The notes: generated by a model from the letters alone, not told the origin. A stretch of DNA of 19,087 bases from an uncultured Ancrocorticia sp. (GCA_905373325.1 CAJPTB010000001.1:1-19087), one strand, 5' to 3'. Numbered from the stretch's first letter, positions 1 through 7,007 are shown. Translations and numbers: made by a program.

Positions 1-204
1 CTCGCCTGGTTCATGCTCGCCTCGCTTGCGATCTTCGCTCCGGTCGCGTGGGCCCTCGGGCGGGCGCACGCCGTGTGGCCAGGAGTGCCCACCTCGCTCC
101 TGTTCGCCGCCCTGTGGACGGCCTACGCGGGCCTTTTCATGGCCACCCGCGCGGTCACGATGCTGATCCGCGCGCGCAGCGGGAGGCCTTTCGAAAAGCC
201 CTGA
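1..204 (+). CDS. C-terminal end of a membrane protein, probably a MATE-family efflux transporter (5' end outside window)
   Basis: The reading frame is open from the first base and stops with TGA at 202-204, giving 67 residues of a protein whose start lies outside the window. The fragment has two hydrophobic segments: residues about 3-18, and a second around LLFAALWTAYAGLFMATRAV. The second is followed by a basic tail (RARSGRPFEKP). A final helix of the LWxAYxxxFMxxRAxT kind followed by a short basic tail resembles the C-terminus of actinobacterial MATE (DinF/NorM-like) drug or metabolite antiporters. With only 67 residues no catalytic or ion-binding residue can be checked, so another polytopic transporter is possible. 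It converges with the minus-strand dehydrogenase gene. Confidence 0.5.
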   Translation, partial: LAWFMLASLAIFAPVAWALGRAHAVWPGVPTSLLFAALWTAYAGLFMATRAVTMLIRARSGRPFEKP

Positions 205-248
205 CCGGCCCGCCGGCTGTCTGTGCGCCCAGTGCCCTTGCTGCACCT

Positions 249-278
249 GGCCGAGGGCCGCGGCCGGCCTCGGCCCTC
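249..278. terminator. GC-rich dyad between convergent genes, possible bidirectional terminator
   Basis: GAGGGCCG (253-260) pairs with CGGCCCTC (271-278). The overlapping pair GGCCGAGG (249-256) / CCTCGGCC (268-275) is an alternative stem. It lies in the 126-bp gap between the stop codons of the exporter and the dehydrogenase, where a shared terminator is expected. There is no T-run on either side, so termination is inferred from position and stem strength only. Confidence 0.35.
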
Positions 279-330
279 CACGTCTTGAGCGACGGCACGC
301 TCCGATCCTTCGCGCAAGCCGGCTTGCGCC

Positions 331-1218
331 TCAGCCCTCCGAATCCGGGGCGAGAACACGGATGACCGTCGAATCGTCCATGGCCCCCTGACCGCGCACA
401 TACCCCATGAGGTAAAGCTGTTCGGCGGCAGCCGCCACGGGAACGGCCATGCCCGCGTCCTTCGCCGCGGACGTCACGATTCCCATGTCTTTGACGAAAA
501 TGTCCAAGCGCGAGGCGACGTCGGGGTCGCCGCCCTCGTAGGCCTCAATGGCGCGAGGCCCGCGATGCCCCAGCATGAACGACTCCGCCGCCCCGGACAT
601 CAGCGCTTCGAGCGCGGTGCGCTGATCGAGCCCAAGCTTGCCCGCGAGCGCAAGGGCCTCCCCCGCGGCCGCGATGTGCACGCCGCACAAAAGCTGGTTG
701 ACCGTCTTGAGAGCCTGGCCTTTGCCCGGCTCGTCGCCGACGAGAACCAGCTTGCCGGCCAAGGCTTCGAGAACCTCGCGGACTTTCTCGAAATCGCGCG
801 GGAGGGCTCCGCATGCCACGAGGAGGTCGCCTTCGCCCGCGCGAGTCGGCCCGCCGGAGACGGGGGCGTCCACCAGCCCTATCCCGTCCTTTTCCAGCCG
901 GGCGGCGACTGATTCGGCCGCCGCGATTCCCACAGTGGAGGTCAGAATGACGACGGCGCCCTTGGGAAGAGCCGCCACGATTCCCCCTGGGCCGTAGAGC
1001 AGGGCCTCGAGTTGGGCGGCGTTTCGCACGGCGACGAGGGCGACGTCGGCCCCTTCGACCGCCTCCGGCGTGCCGGCCGCAACCTTCAACCCGGCCTTTT
1101 CGGCCAGCTTGCGCCGTTCGTCCGAGACGTCGTAGGCGAGGACGTCGAAGTCCTTTGCGAGCCGCATCGCCATGGGAAGCCCCATCGCCCCCAGGCCGAG
1201 CACCGCGATTTTGGTCAT
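331..1218 (-). CDS. ltnD: NAD-dependent 3-hydroxyacid dehydrogenase of the threonate dehydrogenase (LtnD) type
   Basis: This 295-residue protein has the full length of the beta-hydroxyacid dehydrogenase family. It carries the N-terminal Rossmann motif GLGAMG (8-13), with Asp30 ending the second strand, which favours NAD over NADP. It also has the substrate-binding signature DAPVSGG (117-123) and GKGQALKTVNQLL (about 165-177), with the presumed catalytic lysine K171. The helical C-terminal domain contains LDIFVKDMG near 238-246. The start is ATG at 1218, with AAAGGAGAG a few bases upstream. The gene follows the DUF1537 kinase on the same strand (163-bp gap). In the characterised tetronate pathways, LtnD oxidises threonate at C2 and the DUF1537 kinase acts two steps later. 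That pairing is why the threonate-type assignment is preferred over tartronate-semialdehyde or 3-hydroxyisobutyrate dehydrogenase. Exact substrate is inferred. Confidence 0.75.
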   Translation of the reverse strand: MTKIAVLGLGAMGLPMAMRLAKDFDVLAYDVSDERRKLAEKAGLKVAAGTPEAVEGADVALVAVRNAAQLEALLYGPGGIVAALPKGAVVILTSTVGIAAAESVAARLEKDGIGLVDAPVSGGPTRAGEGDLLVACGALPRDFEKVREVLEALAGKLVLVGDEPGKGQALKTVNQLLCGVHIAAAGEALALAGKLGLDQRTALEALMSGAAESFMLGHRGPRAIEAYEGGDPDVASRLDIFVKDMGIVTSAAKDAGMAVPVAAAAEQLYLMGYVRGQGAMDDSTVIRVLAPDSEG

Positions 1219-1233
1219 GTTCTCTCCTTTCGC

Positions 1234-1303
1234 ATCCGCCGTTCGGGCGGATCCGACGCATTGTGCGTCCTGTTCGATCTGTTGCGCGGGCCCGCCGGCC
1301 CGC
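1234..1303 (-). other. Two strong hairpins in the kinase-dehydrogenase spacer
   Basis: The 162-bp spacer holds two perfect stems. GCGGGCC (1286-1292) pairs with GGCCCGC (1297-1303) around a 4-base loop. ATCCGCC (1234-1240) pairs with GGCGGAT (1246-1252) around a 5-base loop, and this second stem ends only a few bases before the dehydrogenase Shine-Dalgarno sequence on the minus strand. Neither has a U-tract, so they look more like mRNA processing or translation-modulating hairpins than terminators. Function is inferred. Confidence 0.35.
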
Positions 1304-1380
1304 TGCGCGGGTTGTGCTTGCGGCGAGGGCCTTGCCTGCCAAGCAGGTTCGTCGGCCGGCTGCGCGATTCGGACCTCCCG

Positions 1381-2817
1381 CTAAGCGAGTTTGTCGACGA
1401 CGTCGGCAAGCGAGGAGGCCGTGCCGACGTTGCCTGCGAAAACAATGTATGGGATTCCCGCGGCCGGGCCGTCCTGGCCGGACCATAGCGAGACAATTCC
1501 CGGGAGCATGGGGCCCACGACCGTCGCGCGTCGAATGCCGAGGCCCTTGGAGGCGACGTCGGAAGACGTTATGCCGCCCTTGGCGACGACGAAGCGGGGC
1601 GTCGCCCGCGCGAGGACGCCCTTGACCGCCTCGACGACCGCCGCCGAGACCTTACGTGATATCGCGAGCGAATCGCCCGCGTCTGCGCCCGTGACGAGGG
1701 TCCGCGAGGTGCGCACTGCCACGTCGCCCTCTTTCAGGCCGGCGGCCGCGGCGTCGATCAGCTCGGACAAGTGCGGGCCTCGGGAGGAGGGATCGACGAC
1801 CTTCGCCACGTCGATCTCCAACTCGAGGGAGCGGCGGCGGGCCCTCAGCTCGGCCAGCTGGCGGGTGGTGAGATCCACGTGCGAGCCGACGACGACGAGG
1901 CCGCCGGCGGCGAATTCCCGGTCGGCCCGAGAGGCCTCGACTTCCTCGGGCGTGAGAGGGGCGTGGACCTCCTGTCCGACCCTCGCGCGGACGAAGGGCG
2001 GCCCAACCCTGTAAATGAAGCGTGAGCCGGCCCGCTCCGCGCGGATGAGCGCCAGGGCAAGCTGGCGCAGGTCTTCCTCCTCGACGGCGTCCACGACGAT
2101 CGGCCGGGCGTCGCGCGCCGAGGTCAGCAGGGCGACCGCCCCGTCGAGGTCGGTGCGCAGAGTCTCAATGTCGAGCACGAGCACGTCGGAGGCGGGCACG
2201 GCCCCGCCCGTTTTCTCCTCGACCCATTCGGCCAGGTTCGACGCCGCGTATCCGAAGGTCGCGTCGCGCGCGAACTCGGTCTCGCCCACGGGCAGATAGC
2301 CCTCCTGCGGATCTCCTGCGTAGTGCGTGCCATGGACGGTGATCCGCCCGGCGTCGCCGAAGGCGGGGACCACCACTATGCCGTCTGCGCGCACTCCCGT
2401 CGCAGATCTCAGGCATTCGGCGATCGTGTTCGGCTCCAACGGGAAATGGCCGCGCAAAGTCGAGTCCGAACGGGAGACGAAGGCGACGTCGGCGCCGCCC
2501 GCCTCAGCCGCTTCGACCGCCGCGGCCACGGCCTCCCGGTTGACGCGTTCGGCGTCCTCGGGGGCGAGCGAGCGCGAATTGGTCATGACGTACACGGCCG
2601 GGGCGCCCGTTTCGAAGGCCCAGGCGAAATCGCCGACCTCCCAAGACGTCAGAACGGGAAGGCCCGCCACCGACTGGGTCCCGGTGGGGTCGTCGTCGAG
2701 GACCACGTACACGGGCCGCATCCCGCTCGCTTCTTGCGCCCGGACGACGTCGCCCGCCGAAACCGGGGGAACCGGCGGGAGGCTGCCGAGCAATCGATCG
2801 CGTGATAAGCGGGGCAT
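1381..2817 (-). CDS. otnK: Four-carbon acid sugar kinase family protein (DUF1537; 3-oxo-tetronate 4-kinase type)
   Basis: The 478-residue protein matches the usual length of the DUF1537 kinases, which phosphorylate the terminal hydroxyl of four-carbon sugar acids. The N-terminal substrate domain has LDDDPTGTQ (40-48) and the SRSDSTLRGHFP motif (115-126). The C-terminal nucleotide domain has KGGITSSD (413-420), GPMLPGIVSLW (435-445) and a closing FAGNVG (460-465). The frame is open to 2898, but the ATG at 2817 is chosen because AAGGAG lies 7 bases upstream and the extra N-terminal residues are low in family likeness. A plausible promoter and operator lie directly upstream. The kinase and the LtnD-type dehydrogenase probably form one operon. 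The isomerase and aldolase partners (OtnI, OtnC) are not in this window. Confidence 0.8.
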   Translation of the reverse strand: MPRLSRDRLLGSLPPVPPVSAGDVVRAQEASGMRPVYVVLDDDPTGTQSVAGLPVLTSWEVGDFAWAFETGAPAVYVMTNSRSLAPEDAERVNREAVAAAVEAAEAGGADVAFVSRSDSTLRGHFPLEPNTIAECLRSATGVRADGIVVVPAFGDAGRITVHGTHYAGDPQEGYLPVGETEFARDATFGYAASNLAEWVEEKTGGAVPASDVLVLDIETLRTDLDGAVALLTSARDARPIVVDAVEEEDLRQLALALIRAERAGSRFIYRVGPPFVRARVGQEVHAPLTPEEVEASRADREFAAGGLVVVGSHVDLTTRQLAELRARRRSLELEIDVAKVVDPSSRGPHLSELIDAAAAGLKEGDVAVRTSRTLVTGADAGDSLAISRKVSAAVVEAVKGVLARATPRFVVAKGGITSSDVASKGLGIRRATVVGPMLPGIVSLWSGQDGPAAGIPYIVFAGNVGTASSLADVVDKLA

Positions 2818-2858
2818 CGTCACTCCTTCGTGTCGCATCGCCCTTCGGCGAGGGCTTC

Positions 2859-2893
2859 GGGATAGCTTATCCCCCGATCGCGGCGGGCCGCAA
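2859..2893 (-). promoter_or_regulatory. Candidate promoter and overlapping operator of the kinase operon
   Basis: On the minus strand TTGCGG (2893-2888) is followed after 18 bases by TAAGCT (2869-2864), an acceptable -35/-10 pair. The -10 lies inside the inverted repeat GGGATAGCTTATCCC (2859-2873; 6-base arms, 3-base spacer), about 42 bases before the ATG. An inverted repeat covering the -10 is the expected geometry for a repressor of a substrate-inducible catabolic operon. No regulator gene is in the window. Prediction only. Confidence 0.4.
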
Positions 2894-3208
2894 AACACTT
2901 CGGCTCCACCTCGCGCCTTTGGGCGTCATGGGACCCGCCCGGACGGGGCGCTCGGCCGCCGGCAAGGGCTCCGTCGGCCCCATAAGGCCTTCGGCGCGGC
3001 GGCGATTCGGGCGCCGTTGCCAGGCCTTCCATGCACATTTAAGCGTTCAAAGATTCAAATCGGTATCACACTTACGATATCAGCTTTTCCCGGCAAGAGA
3101 TCTGAGGCTTGTGCTCGTTTCGATCGCCCTTGCCTCTATCGGAGCATCCCGGGGTTTGACGCTTCGTGCGCAAATTTATCATAGCTTTACAACCCGATCT
3201 CCCGGGGC

Positions 3209-3238
3209 TTGTCAGAAGCCGGACCACAAGGGTAACTT
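3209..3238 (+). promoter_or_regulatory. Candidate promoter of the protease 1 - lipoprotein operon
   Basis: TTGTCA (3209-3214) and TAACTT (3233-3238) are separated by 18 bases. A second, weaker possibility is TTGACG (3156-3161) with TATCAT (3177-3182), spacing 15. Use of the first would give a leader of about 205-210 bases before the TTG start at 3454. No experimental or comparative support is available here. Confidence 0.35.
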
Positions 3239-3440
3239 GTAAAGACATAGTCAAACGGAGTCGGCGACGTCGAATCCAGACTTGCTTTTTCACAATATGG
3301 GTTGGCTTCGGCCGGTTCCAGCGACCTCGCGTCGACGTCGATCGCCCCCGAATAGACAGGCGTTCACGCAACGCCGAAACTATGCAAACAGTTTCATTGT
3401 ACGCACACGCGCCCGAGCGGTGTCCGCCGCCCTCGGGGTG

Positions 3441-3448
3441 AAAGTAGG
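3441..3448 (+). promoter_or_regulatory. Ribosome binding site that fixes the TTG start of protease 1
   Basis: AAAGTAGG lies 5 bases before TTG at 3454. The same position in the two paralogues is occupied by AAAGCAGG (5536-5543 and 7279-7286), 7 bases before an ATG. The proteins align from the first residue (MSKR in all three), so the TTG is supported by homology although the codon is rarer. Confidence 0.65.
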
Positions 3449-3453
3449 TAATT

Positions 3454-4608
3454 TTGAGCAAACGACGCATACTCACACGCACTACGGCCGCAGTTGCGCT
3501 CGTCATGACGATTCCCGTTGCGGCCTCGCACGCCGACAACGGCTCGAAAGGCGATTCCACCGCGGCATCCTCGCCGTCGGCGTCGGCGGCTTCGAACACC
3601 GTCAGCGTGACGGCGCCCATCGCCAAGGCCGACGGAACGAAGGTCGTCACCGCCCGCGCGGCATCGCTTCAAGCTCGCAAGTCGGCCCTCGCCAAGAGCG
3701 ACACTCCGGCCAAGAGCAGGAAGCAGCAACAATCCCAAGCCTACAAAACCGTTGAGGAGTACTGGACCCCCGAGCGAATGGCCAAGGCCAAGCCGGCACC
3801 TGTTCTGGGCTCCGATTCCGTCAAGGCCTCGGCCGAGAGGAACGTCGCCAAAGCCGAGCAGGCCCTCAAGAACGGCGACAAGCTCGCCAATGACAAGCTT
3901 TCGCGCGCCAACGGCAGGATTTTTTATCGCGGCGACGACGGCGCGGACTACGCATGCACCGGTTCGGCGGTCAGCAGCCCGACGAAGCGAATCGTCGTCA
4001 CCGCCGGGCATTGCGTCCACGGCGGCAAGGGCCACAAGTGGCACACGAACTGGATGTTCGTTCCCAGCTATGACAACCACAACAAGCCGTACGGCACCTT
4101 CCACGCCCAGTACATGCACACTCTTCGCGATTGGGTGAACAACGGGGACGACCAGACCAGCGGAGCTCGCAAGTTCAAGGGATACGCCTCCGACGTCGGC
4201 TTTGTGACGGTCAAGGACAACGAACAGGGCAAGCACCTGACGGACGTCGTCGGCGGGCACAAACTCGTGACCGGCAAAACCTCGAAGTTCAATGCCACCG
4301 TGTTCGGCTACCCCAGCAACTTGAACAACGGCGAAAGCCTGCAAATCTGCAACGGGAACACTTTTGCATTGCAGGGCGGCGACAAGCTGAGCTTCAACGG
4401 CGTCAAGGGCTGCAATTTCGGCCCCGGGTCCTCCGGCGGCCCCTGGCTGGAGAACTACAACGGCGTCACTGGCACCGGCGAGATTCGCTCGGTCACCTCG
4501 TTCGTCGAGACTGAGGCGTCTGCGCCTACGAAGTACATCGACAACGGCGGCCCGCACTTCGACAAGCGTGTCAAGGGCCTGTTCGACCTTGCCAACAACG
4601 ACAAGTGA
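3454..4608 (+). CDS. Secreted trypsin-like (S1/V8-like) serine protease, paralogue 1
   Basis: This 384-residue precursor begins at a TTG. It has a Sec signal peptide: basic n-region MSKRR, hydrophobic core about 11-22, probable cleavage after ASHA at about residue 27. A Ser/Ala-rich stretch follows (about 30-48), then a propeptide-like region containing VSVTAP, DGTKVVTAR and EYWTPERMAKAKP (102-114), as in Streptomyces secreted trypsin-like peptidases. The protease domain runs from about 153 to the end. The triad reads His186 in VVTAGHC, Asp247 in ASDVGF and Ser327 in GSSGGPW. Cysteine pairs 168/187 and 299/320 probably form disulfides. The residue before the catalytic serine is Ser, not the Asp of chymotrypsin, so the Ile16-Asp194 type of zymogen activation is unlikely. 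Substrate specificity cannot be read from the sequence. It probably shares a transcript with the lipoprotein gene 9 bases downstream. Confidence 0.88.
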   Translation: MSKRRILTRTTAAVALVMTIPVAASHADNGSKGDSTAASSPSASAASNTVSVTAPIAKADGTKVVTARAASLQARKSALAKSDTPAKSRKQQQSQAYKTVEEYWTPERMAKAKPAPVLGSDSVKASAERNVAKAEQALKNGDKLANDKLSRANGRIFYRGDDGADYACTGSAVSSPTKRIVVTAGHCVHGGKGHKWHTNWMFVPSYDNHNKPYGTFHAQYMHTLRDWVNNGDDQTSGARKFKGYASDVGFVTVKDNEQGKHLTDVVGGHKLVTGKTSKFNATVFGYPSNLNNGESLQICNGNTFALQGGDKLSFNGVKGCNFGPGSSGGPWLENYNGVTGTGEIRSVTSFVETEASAPTKYIDNGGPHFDKRVKGLFDLANNDK

Positions 4609-4617
4609 CATGCGCTC

Positions 4618-5202
4618 ATGACAGGAGCAGTTAACCGGCTTCGCAAATGGGCGATTCTGCCGATCGTCGCATTGCTTGCGGCATCGGGATGTTCGAAGGG
4701 CCCTTCCTCGAACCCGTCGTCCACGGCAAGCCAACCGTCCTCGGCGAACGCAAGTTCGCGTGTGCCTTCGGCTCCCAGCAAGCCGGGCCCCGAAGGCACA
4801 GGAAGCGAAGGCGGGTCCGCCGATGCGTCGGCGTCCAGTTCGAGCTCGTCTGCGGATGGGTCTGGGTCGCCCCCGAGCGGCTCAGACGCATCGACGGGCA
4901 ACGACGACAAGTCTCGCGACGATCTGATGAACGAGCAGATCGCCCCGTGGTCGAGGTTCGAGCAGATCGCCCCCAACCGGCTGAAGTTCTACTTCGCCTC
5001 GGGCACGGAGAGATGCTACGGGACCCGGGTCGCAGTCAAAGAAACAGACACAAGCGTGGAGGTCGCCACCGTCATCGGCCGACTTCCCAACGCCCCGAGG
5101 GAATGCACTTTGGAGTTGCGCAAGGCCTCGGTGACGGTCAAGACCGACAAGCCCATCGGCGAACGCAAAGTCCGCCACCTCGAGGGCATTCAACTCCATT
5201 GA
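4618..5202 (+). CDS. Secreted lipoprotein of unknown function
   Basis: The 194-residue protein has a lipoprotein signal peptide: basic start (RLRK), hydrophobic core about 11-21, lipobox AASGC with Cys25 as the lipidation site. A long Ser/Gly/Ala/Pro-rich spacer follows (about 26-100), then a compact domain (about 101-194) rich in beta-forming residues with two cysteines, C133 and C163, that could form a disulfide. Small two-cysteine domains of this kind are common in actinobacterial lipoproteins of unknown role. The ATG at 4618 lies 9 bases after the protease 1 stop with no clear Shine-Dalgarno sequence, suggesting translational coupling. The strong dyad after it marks the operon end. Co-expression with a secreted protease makes a surface-bound partner, inhibitor or receptor conceivable, but nothing in the sequence proves this. 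Confidence 0.75.
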   Translation: MTGAVNRLRKWAILPIVALLAASGCSKGPSSNPSSTASQPSSANASSRVPSAPSKPGPEGTGSEGGSADASASSSSSSADGSGSPPSGSDASTGNDDKSRDDLMNEQIAPWSRFEQIAPNRLKFYFASGTERCYGTRVAVKETDTSVEVATVIGRLPNAPRECTLELRKASVTVKTDKPIGERKVRHLEGIQLH

Positions 5203-5207
5203 CCGAC

Positions 5208-5285
5208 CGGGGCGGCGTCAAACGCGCAACATGTAGAGCATTCGTTTCGACGCCGCCCCGTTAGACTTCCTCGTCGGGGGAGGAA
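5208..5285 (+). terminator. Terminator of the protease 1 - lipoprotein operon
   Basis: CGGGGCGGCGTC (5208-5219) pairs perfectly with GACGCCGCCCCG (5249-5260). Adding AAACG/CGTTT extends the stem with one bulged base. It begins 5 bases after the lipoprotein stop and is followed by TTAGACTT. A second small stem, TTCCTC (5267-5272) with GAGGAA (5280-5285), follows at once. Confidence 0.75.
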
Positions 5286-5550
5286 CACACTAGGGTCGGC
5301 CCACGCGGCACCCCGAAAAATATAATGTCCGCCGGCCCAATGCCACGCGGCGCAATTGGAACGCATCTGGAAAGATTTCAGCCTGTCTCAGCGCTGAATT
5401 CTAAGCGCACCGGCGCCCTTGGCGGCAATTTCAGGGCGAATCGCAGGCAATTGCCCACGGTTTCGCTTTTGAAAATTGCATTAATCGCATACAACACGAC
5501 GCTACAACAAGACTCGTGCACCCTGTGCACGGGGGAAAGCAGGTTGTTTC
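5286..5550 (+). other. Leader/promoter region of protease 2
   Basis: No gene was seen. A perfect TATAAT (5321-5326) lies 224 bases before the start codon but has no recognisable -35. TTGAAA at 5469-5474, with TACAAC 15 bases further on, is a weaker alternative. Just before the ribosome binding site (AAAGCAGG, 5536-5543) stands the hairpin CGTGCAC (5515-5521) / GTGCACG (5525-5531) with a 3-base loop. The composition is AT-richer than the flanking genes. Confidence 0.45.
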
Positions 5551-6714
5551 ATGAGTAAACGCCATATATTTCCGCGCGCAGCCGTCGCCGTCGCGCTTAT
5601 GATGTCCGTTCCCGTCGCCGCCTCGCACGCCGACAGCGGTTCGAAAGGCGATTCCTCGGGGAGTTCGACGTCGCAATCGAGTTCCGCGAAAAAGGGAAAG
5701 CCGGCCTCCGACGGGTCCGGCACAGTCAGCGTGACCGCGCCGGTCACCAGGGCCGACGGCACGAAGGTCGTCACCGCCCGTCCCGTCTCCGCCGCCGAGC
5801 GCAAGGCGGACCTCGCAGCGAGCGACTCGCCCGAGGAGATGGCCAAGGAGCGGGAGACGGAGGCGTATAAGACGGTTCAGGAGTACTGGACTCCCGAGCG
5901 CATCGCGAACGCCAAGCCGGCGCCGGTCAGATCGTCCGGCGCCTCTTCTCAGAAGTCGCTCAAAAAGAGCGTGGAGAAGGCCAAGAAGGCTTTGCAAAAG
6001 GAAGAGAAGCTGGCCAACGACAAGCAGATCGCCCATGCCAACGGCAAGGTTCTCTACTACGACGACAAAAAGGGCAAAGACTACGTCTGCTCGGCCTCGG
6101 CCGTCGACAGCCCCACGAAGAGAATCGTCGTCACCGCCGCGCACTGCGTCCACGGCGGCAAGGGCGGCACCTGGTACAGCAATTGGATGTTCGTTCCCGC
6201 CTATGACAAGAAGAACAGGCCTTACGGCACGTTCCCGGCCTACCACATGCACGCTATGGACGAGTGGCAGCGGGAGGCCGATCCCGACCATGGAAAGGGG
6301 TTCGAGTCCGACGTCGCCTTCGTGACGACGAAGAACAACGAGCGCGGCCAGCGCCTGGTCGACACCGTGGGCGGACACAGGCTGGCCGTCAGCGACCGGA
6401 CGGACTTCGACACGACGATCATCGGCTATCCGCAGAACATCAACGGCGGCGAGACGATGGAGGTCTGCAAGAATACCACGCGGCGCATCGTTAACAACGG
6501 GTTCCCCTTCCTCCAGGTGTGGGGATGCGGTTTCGGGGGCGGCGCCTCGGGCGGCCCCTGGCTCGAAAACTACGATCCGAAGACGGGGTTGGGCGATGTC
6601 CGTTCAATCACCTCGTACAAGCCGAGTGACGAGAACGACGTGTCCTATATCGGGGCGCCGATCTTCGACAATCGGACCGCCGACTTGTTCGCGAAAGCCA
6701 ACAACGACCGATGA
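5551..6714 (+). CDS. Secreted trypsin-like (S1/V8-like) serine protease, paralogue 2
   Basis: This 387-residue precursor has the same plan as its neighbours. The signal peptide is MSKRH plus a hydrophobic core about 11-22, with probable cleavage after ASHA at 27. A Ser-rich stretch (about 30-48) leads into propeptide motifs VSVTAP, DGTKVVTAR and EYWTPERIANAKP (111-123), with a Lys/Glu-rich helix-prone region at about 133-158. The catalytic residues are His198 in VVTAAHC, Asp254 in ESDVAF and Ser333 in GASGGPW. Cysteine pairs are 180/199 and 306/326. The start is ATG with AAAGCAGG 7 bases upstream. The loop before the catalytic serine (CGFGGGASGG) and the segment 305-325 differ most from the paralogues, which suggests altered substrate choice. 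It has its own upstream region and no following gene on its strand before protease 3, so it is probably monocistronic. Confidence 0.88.
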   Translation: MSKRHIFPRAAVAVALMMSVPVAASHADSGSKGDSSGSSTSQSSSAKKGKPASDGSGTVSVTAPVTRADGTKVVTARPVSAAERKADLAASDSPEEMAKERETEAYKTVQEYWTPERIANAKPAPVRSSGASSQKSLKKSVEKAKKALQKEEKLANDKQIAHANGKVLYYDDKKGKDYVCSASAVDSPTKRIVVTAAHCVHGGKGGTWYSNWMFVPAYDKKNRPYGTFPAYHMHAMDEWQREADPDHGKGFESDVAFVTTKNNERGQRLVDTVGGHRLAVSDRTDFDTTIIGYPQNINGGETMEVCKNTTRRIVNNGFPFLQVWGCGFGGGASGGPWLENYDPKTGLGDVRSITSYKPSDENDVSYIGAPIFDNRTADLFAKANNDR

Positions 6715-6847
6715 CGGGCGCAGGGGCGTGCGGCGTCCGGCAGCCGCGGAACACAAGTTTTGAAGAGTGTGGAAAGAGGTCCCAGGACCGCAAATTGGAT
6801 TCCGAGACCCGAAGAACAGATCAATCGGGCCCCGGAACCCTTAGAAC

Positions 6848-6907
6848 GGAACGGCGATCGCTGCGACGGGTAAATCAATAGTCAGCGAACGCGCATCCGA
6901 CCGTTCC
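6848..6907 (+). repeat. Nested inverted repeats downstream of protease 2
   Basis: GGAACGG (6848-6854) pairs with CCGTTCC (6901-6907). Inside it, TCGCTG (6858-6863) pairs with CAGCGA (6883-6888). Such a nested arrangement could be a 3'-UTR structure, part of a terminator region or a small structured RNA. There is no U-tract after it. Confidence 0.45.
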
Positions 6908-6961
6908 AGGCTCAGCGGCTCAAAGACACAAAACCGCATCGCCTGACATTGCGCCGACTAA

Positions 6962-7007
6962 GCGGGTGGTGCTGTGCACAAAACAATTTGTGCACAGCAC
7001 CACCCGC
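6962..7007. repeat. Perfect 46-base hairpin: 21-bp stem, 4-base loop
   Basis: Bases 6962-6982 are the exact reverse complement of 6987-7007, with loop ACAA (6983-6986). The arms begin GCGGGTGGTGC and each contains the 8-base palindrome TGTGCACA (6973-6980 and 6989-6996, centres 16 bases apart). It lies 247 bases after the protease 2 stop. There is no T-run on either strand, so it is not a textbook terminator. It could be a tail-less terminator, an RNA stability element, an operator pair for a dimeric regulator, or a remnant of a small mobile element. Confidence 0.9.

Larger units (their letters stand above)
2894..3453. other. Intergenic region between the divergent kinase and protease 1 genes
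   Basis: No convincing gene was seen; the reading frames here lack family likeness and sensible starts. The left part is GC-rich and holds a two-tier dyad: AAGGCCT (2984-2990) pairs with AGGCCTT (3022-3028), and CGGCGC (2992-2997) with GCGCCG (3011-3016). From about 3035 the composition becomes markedly more AT-rich, as expected for a promoter region. It contains an imperfect 14-base direct repeat, TCCCGGGGYTTGWC, at 3147-3160 and 3200-3213, both copies overlapping -35-like sequences. Two hairpins sit in the presumed leader: GAAACT (3376-3381) with AGTTTC (3390-3395), and CCCGAG (3412-3417) with CTCGGG (3432-3437). Confidence 0.6.

Noticed and set aside
2820..3038. Short minus-strand frame upstream of the kinase
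   Set aside because: It overlaps the proposed kinase promoter and has an Arg/Pro/Gly-rich sequence without any domain.
3394..4734. 446-residue open frame on the minus strand opposite protease 1
   Set aside because: It is the antisense shadow of a clear protease gene in GC-rich DNA, with Val/Ala/Arg-rich, motif-free sequence and no ribosome binding site.
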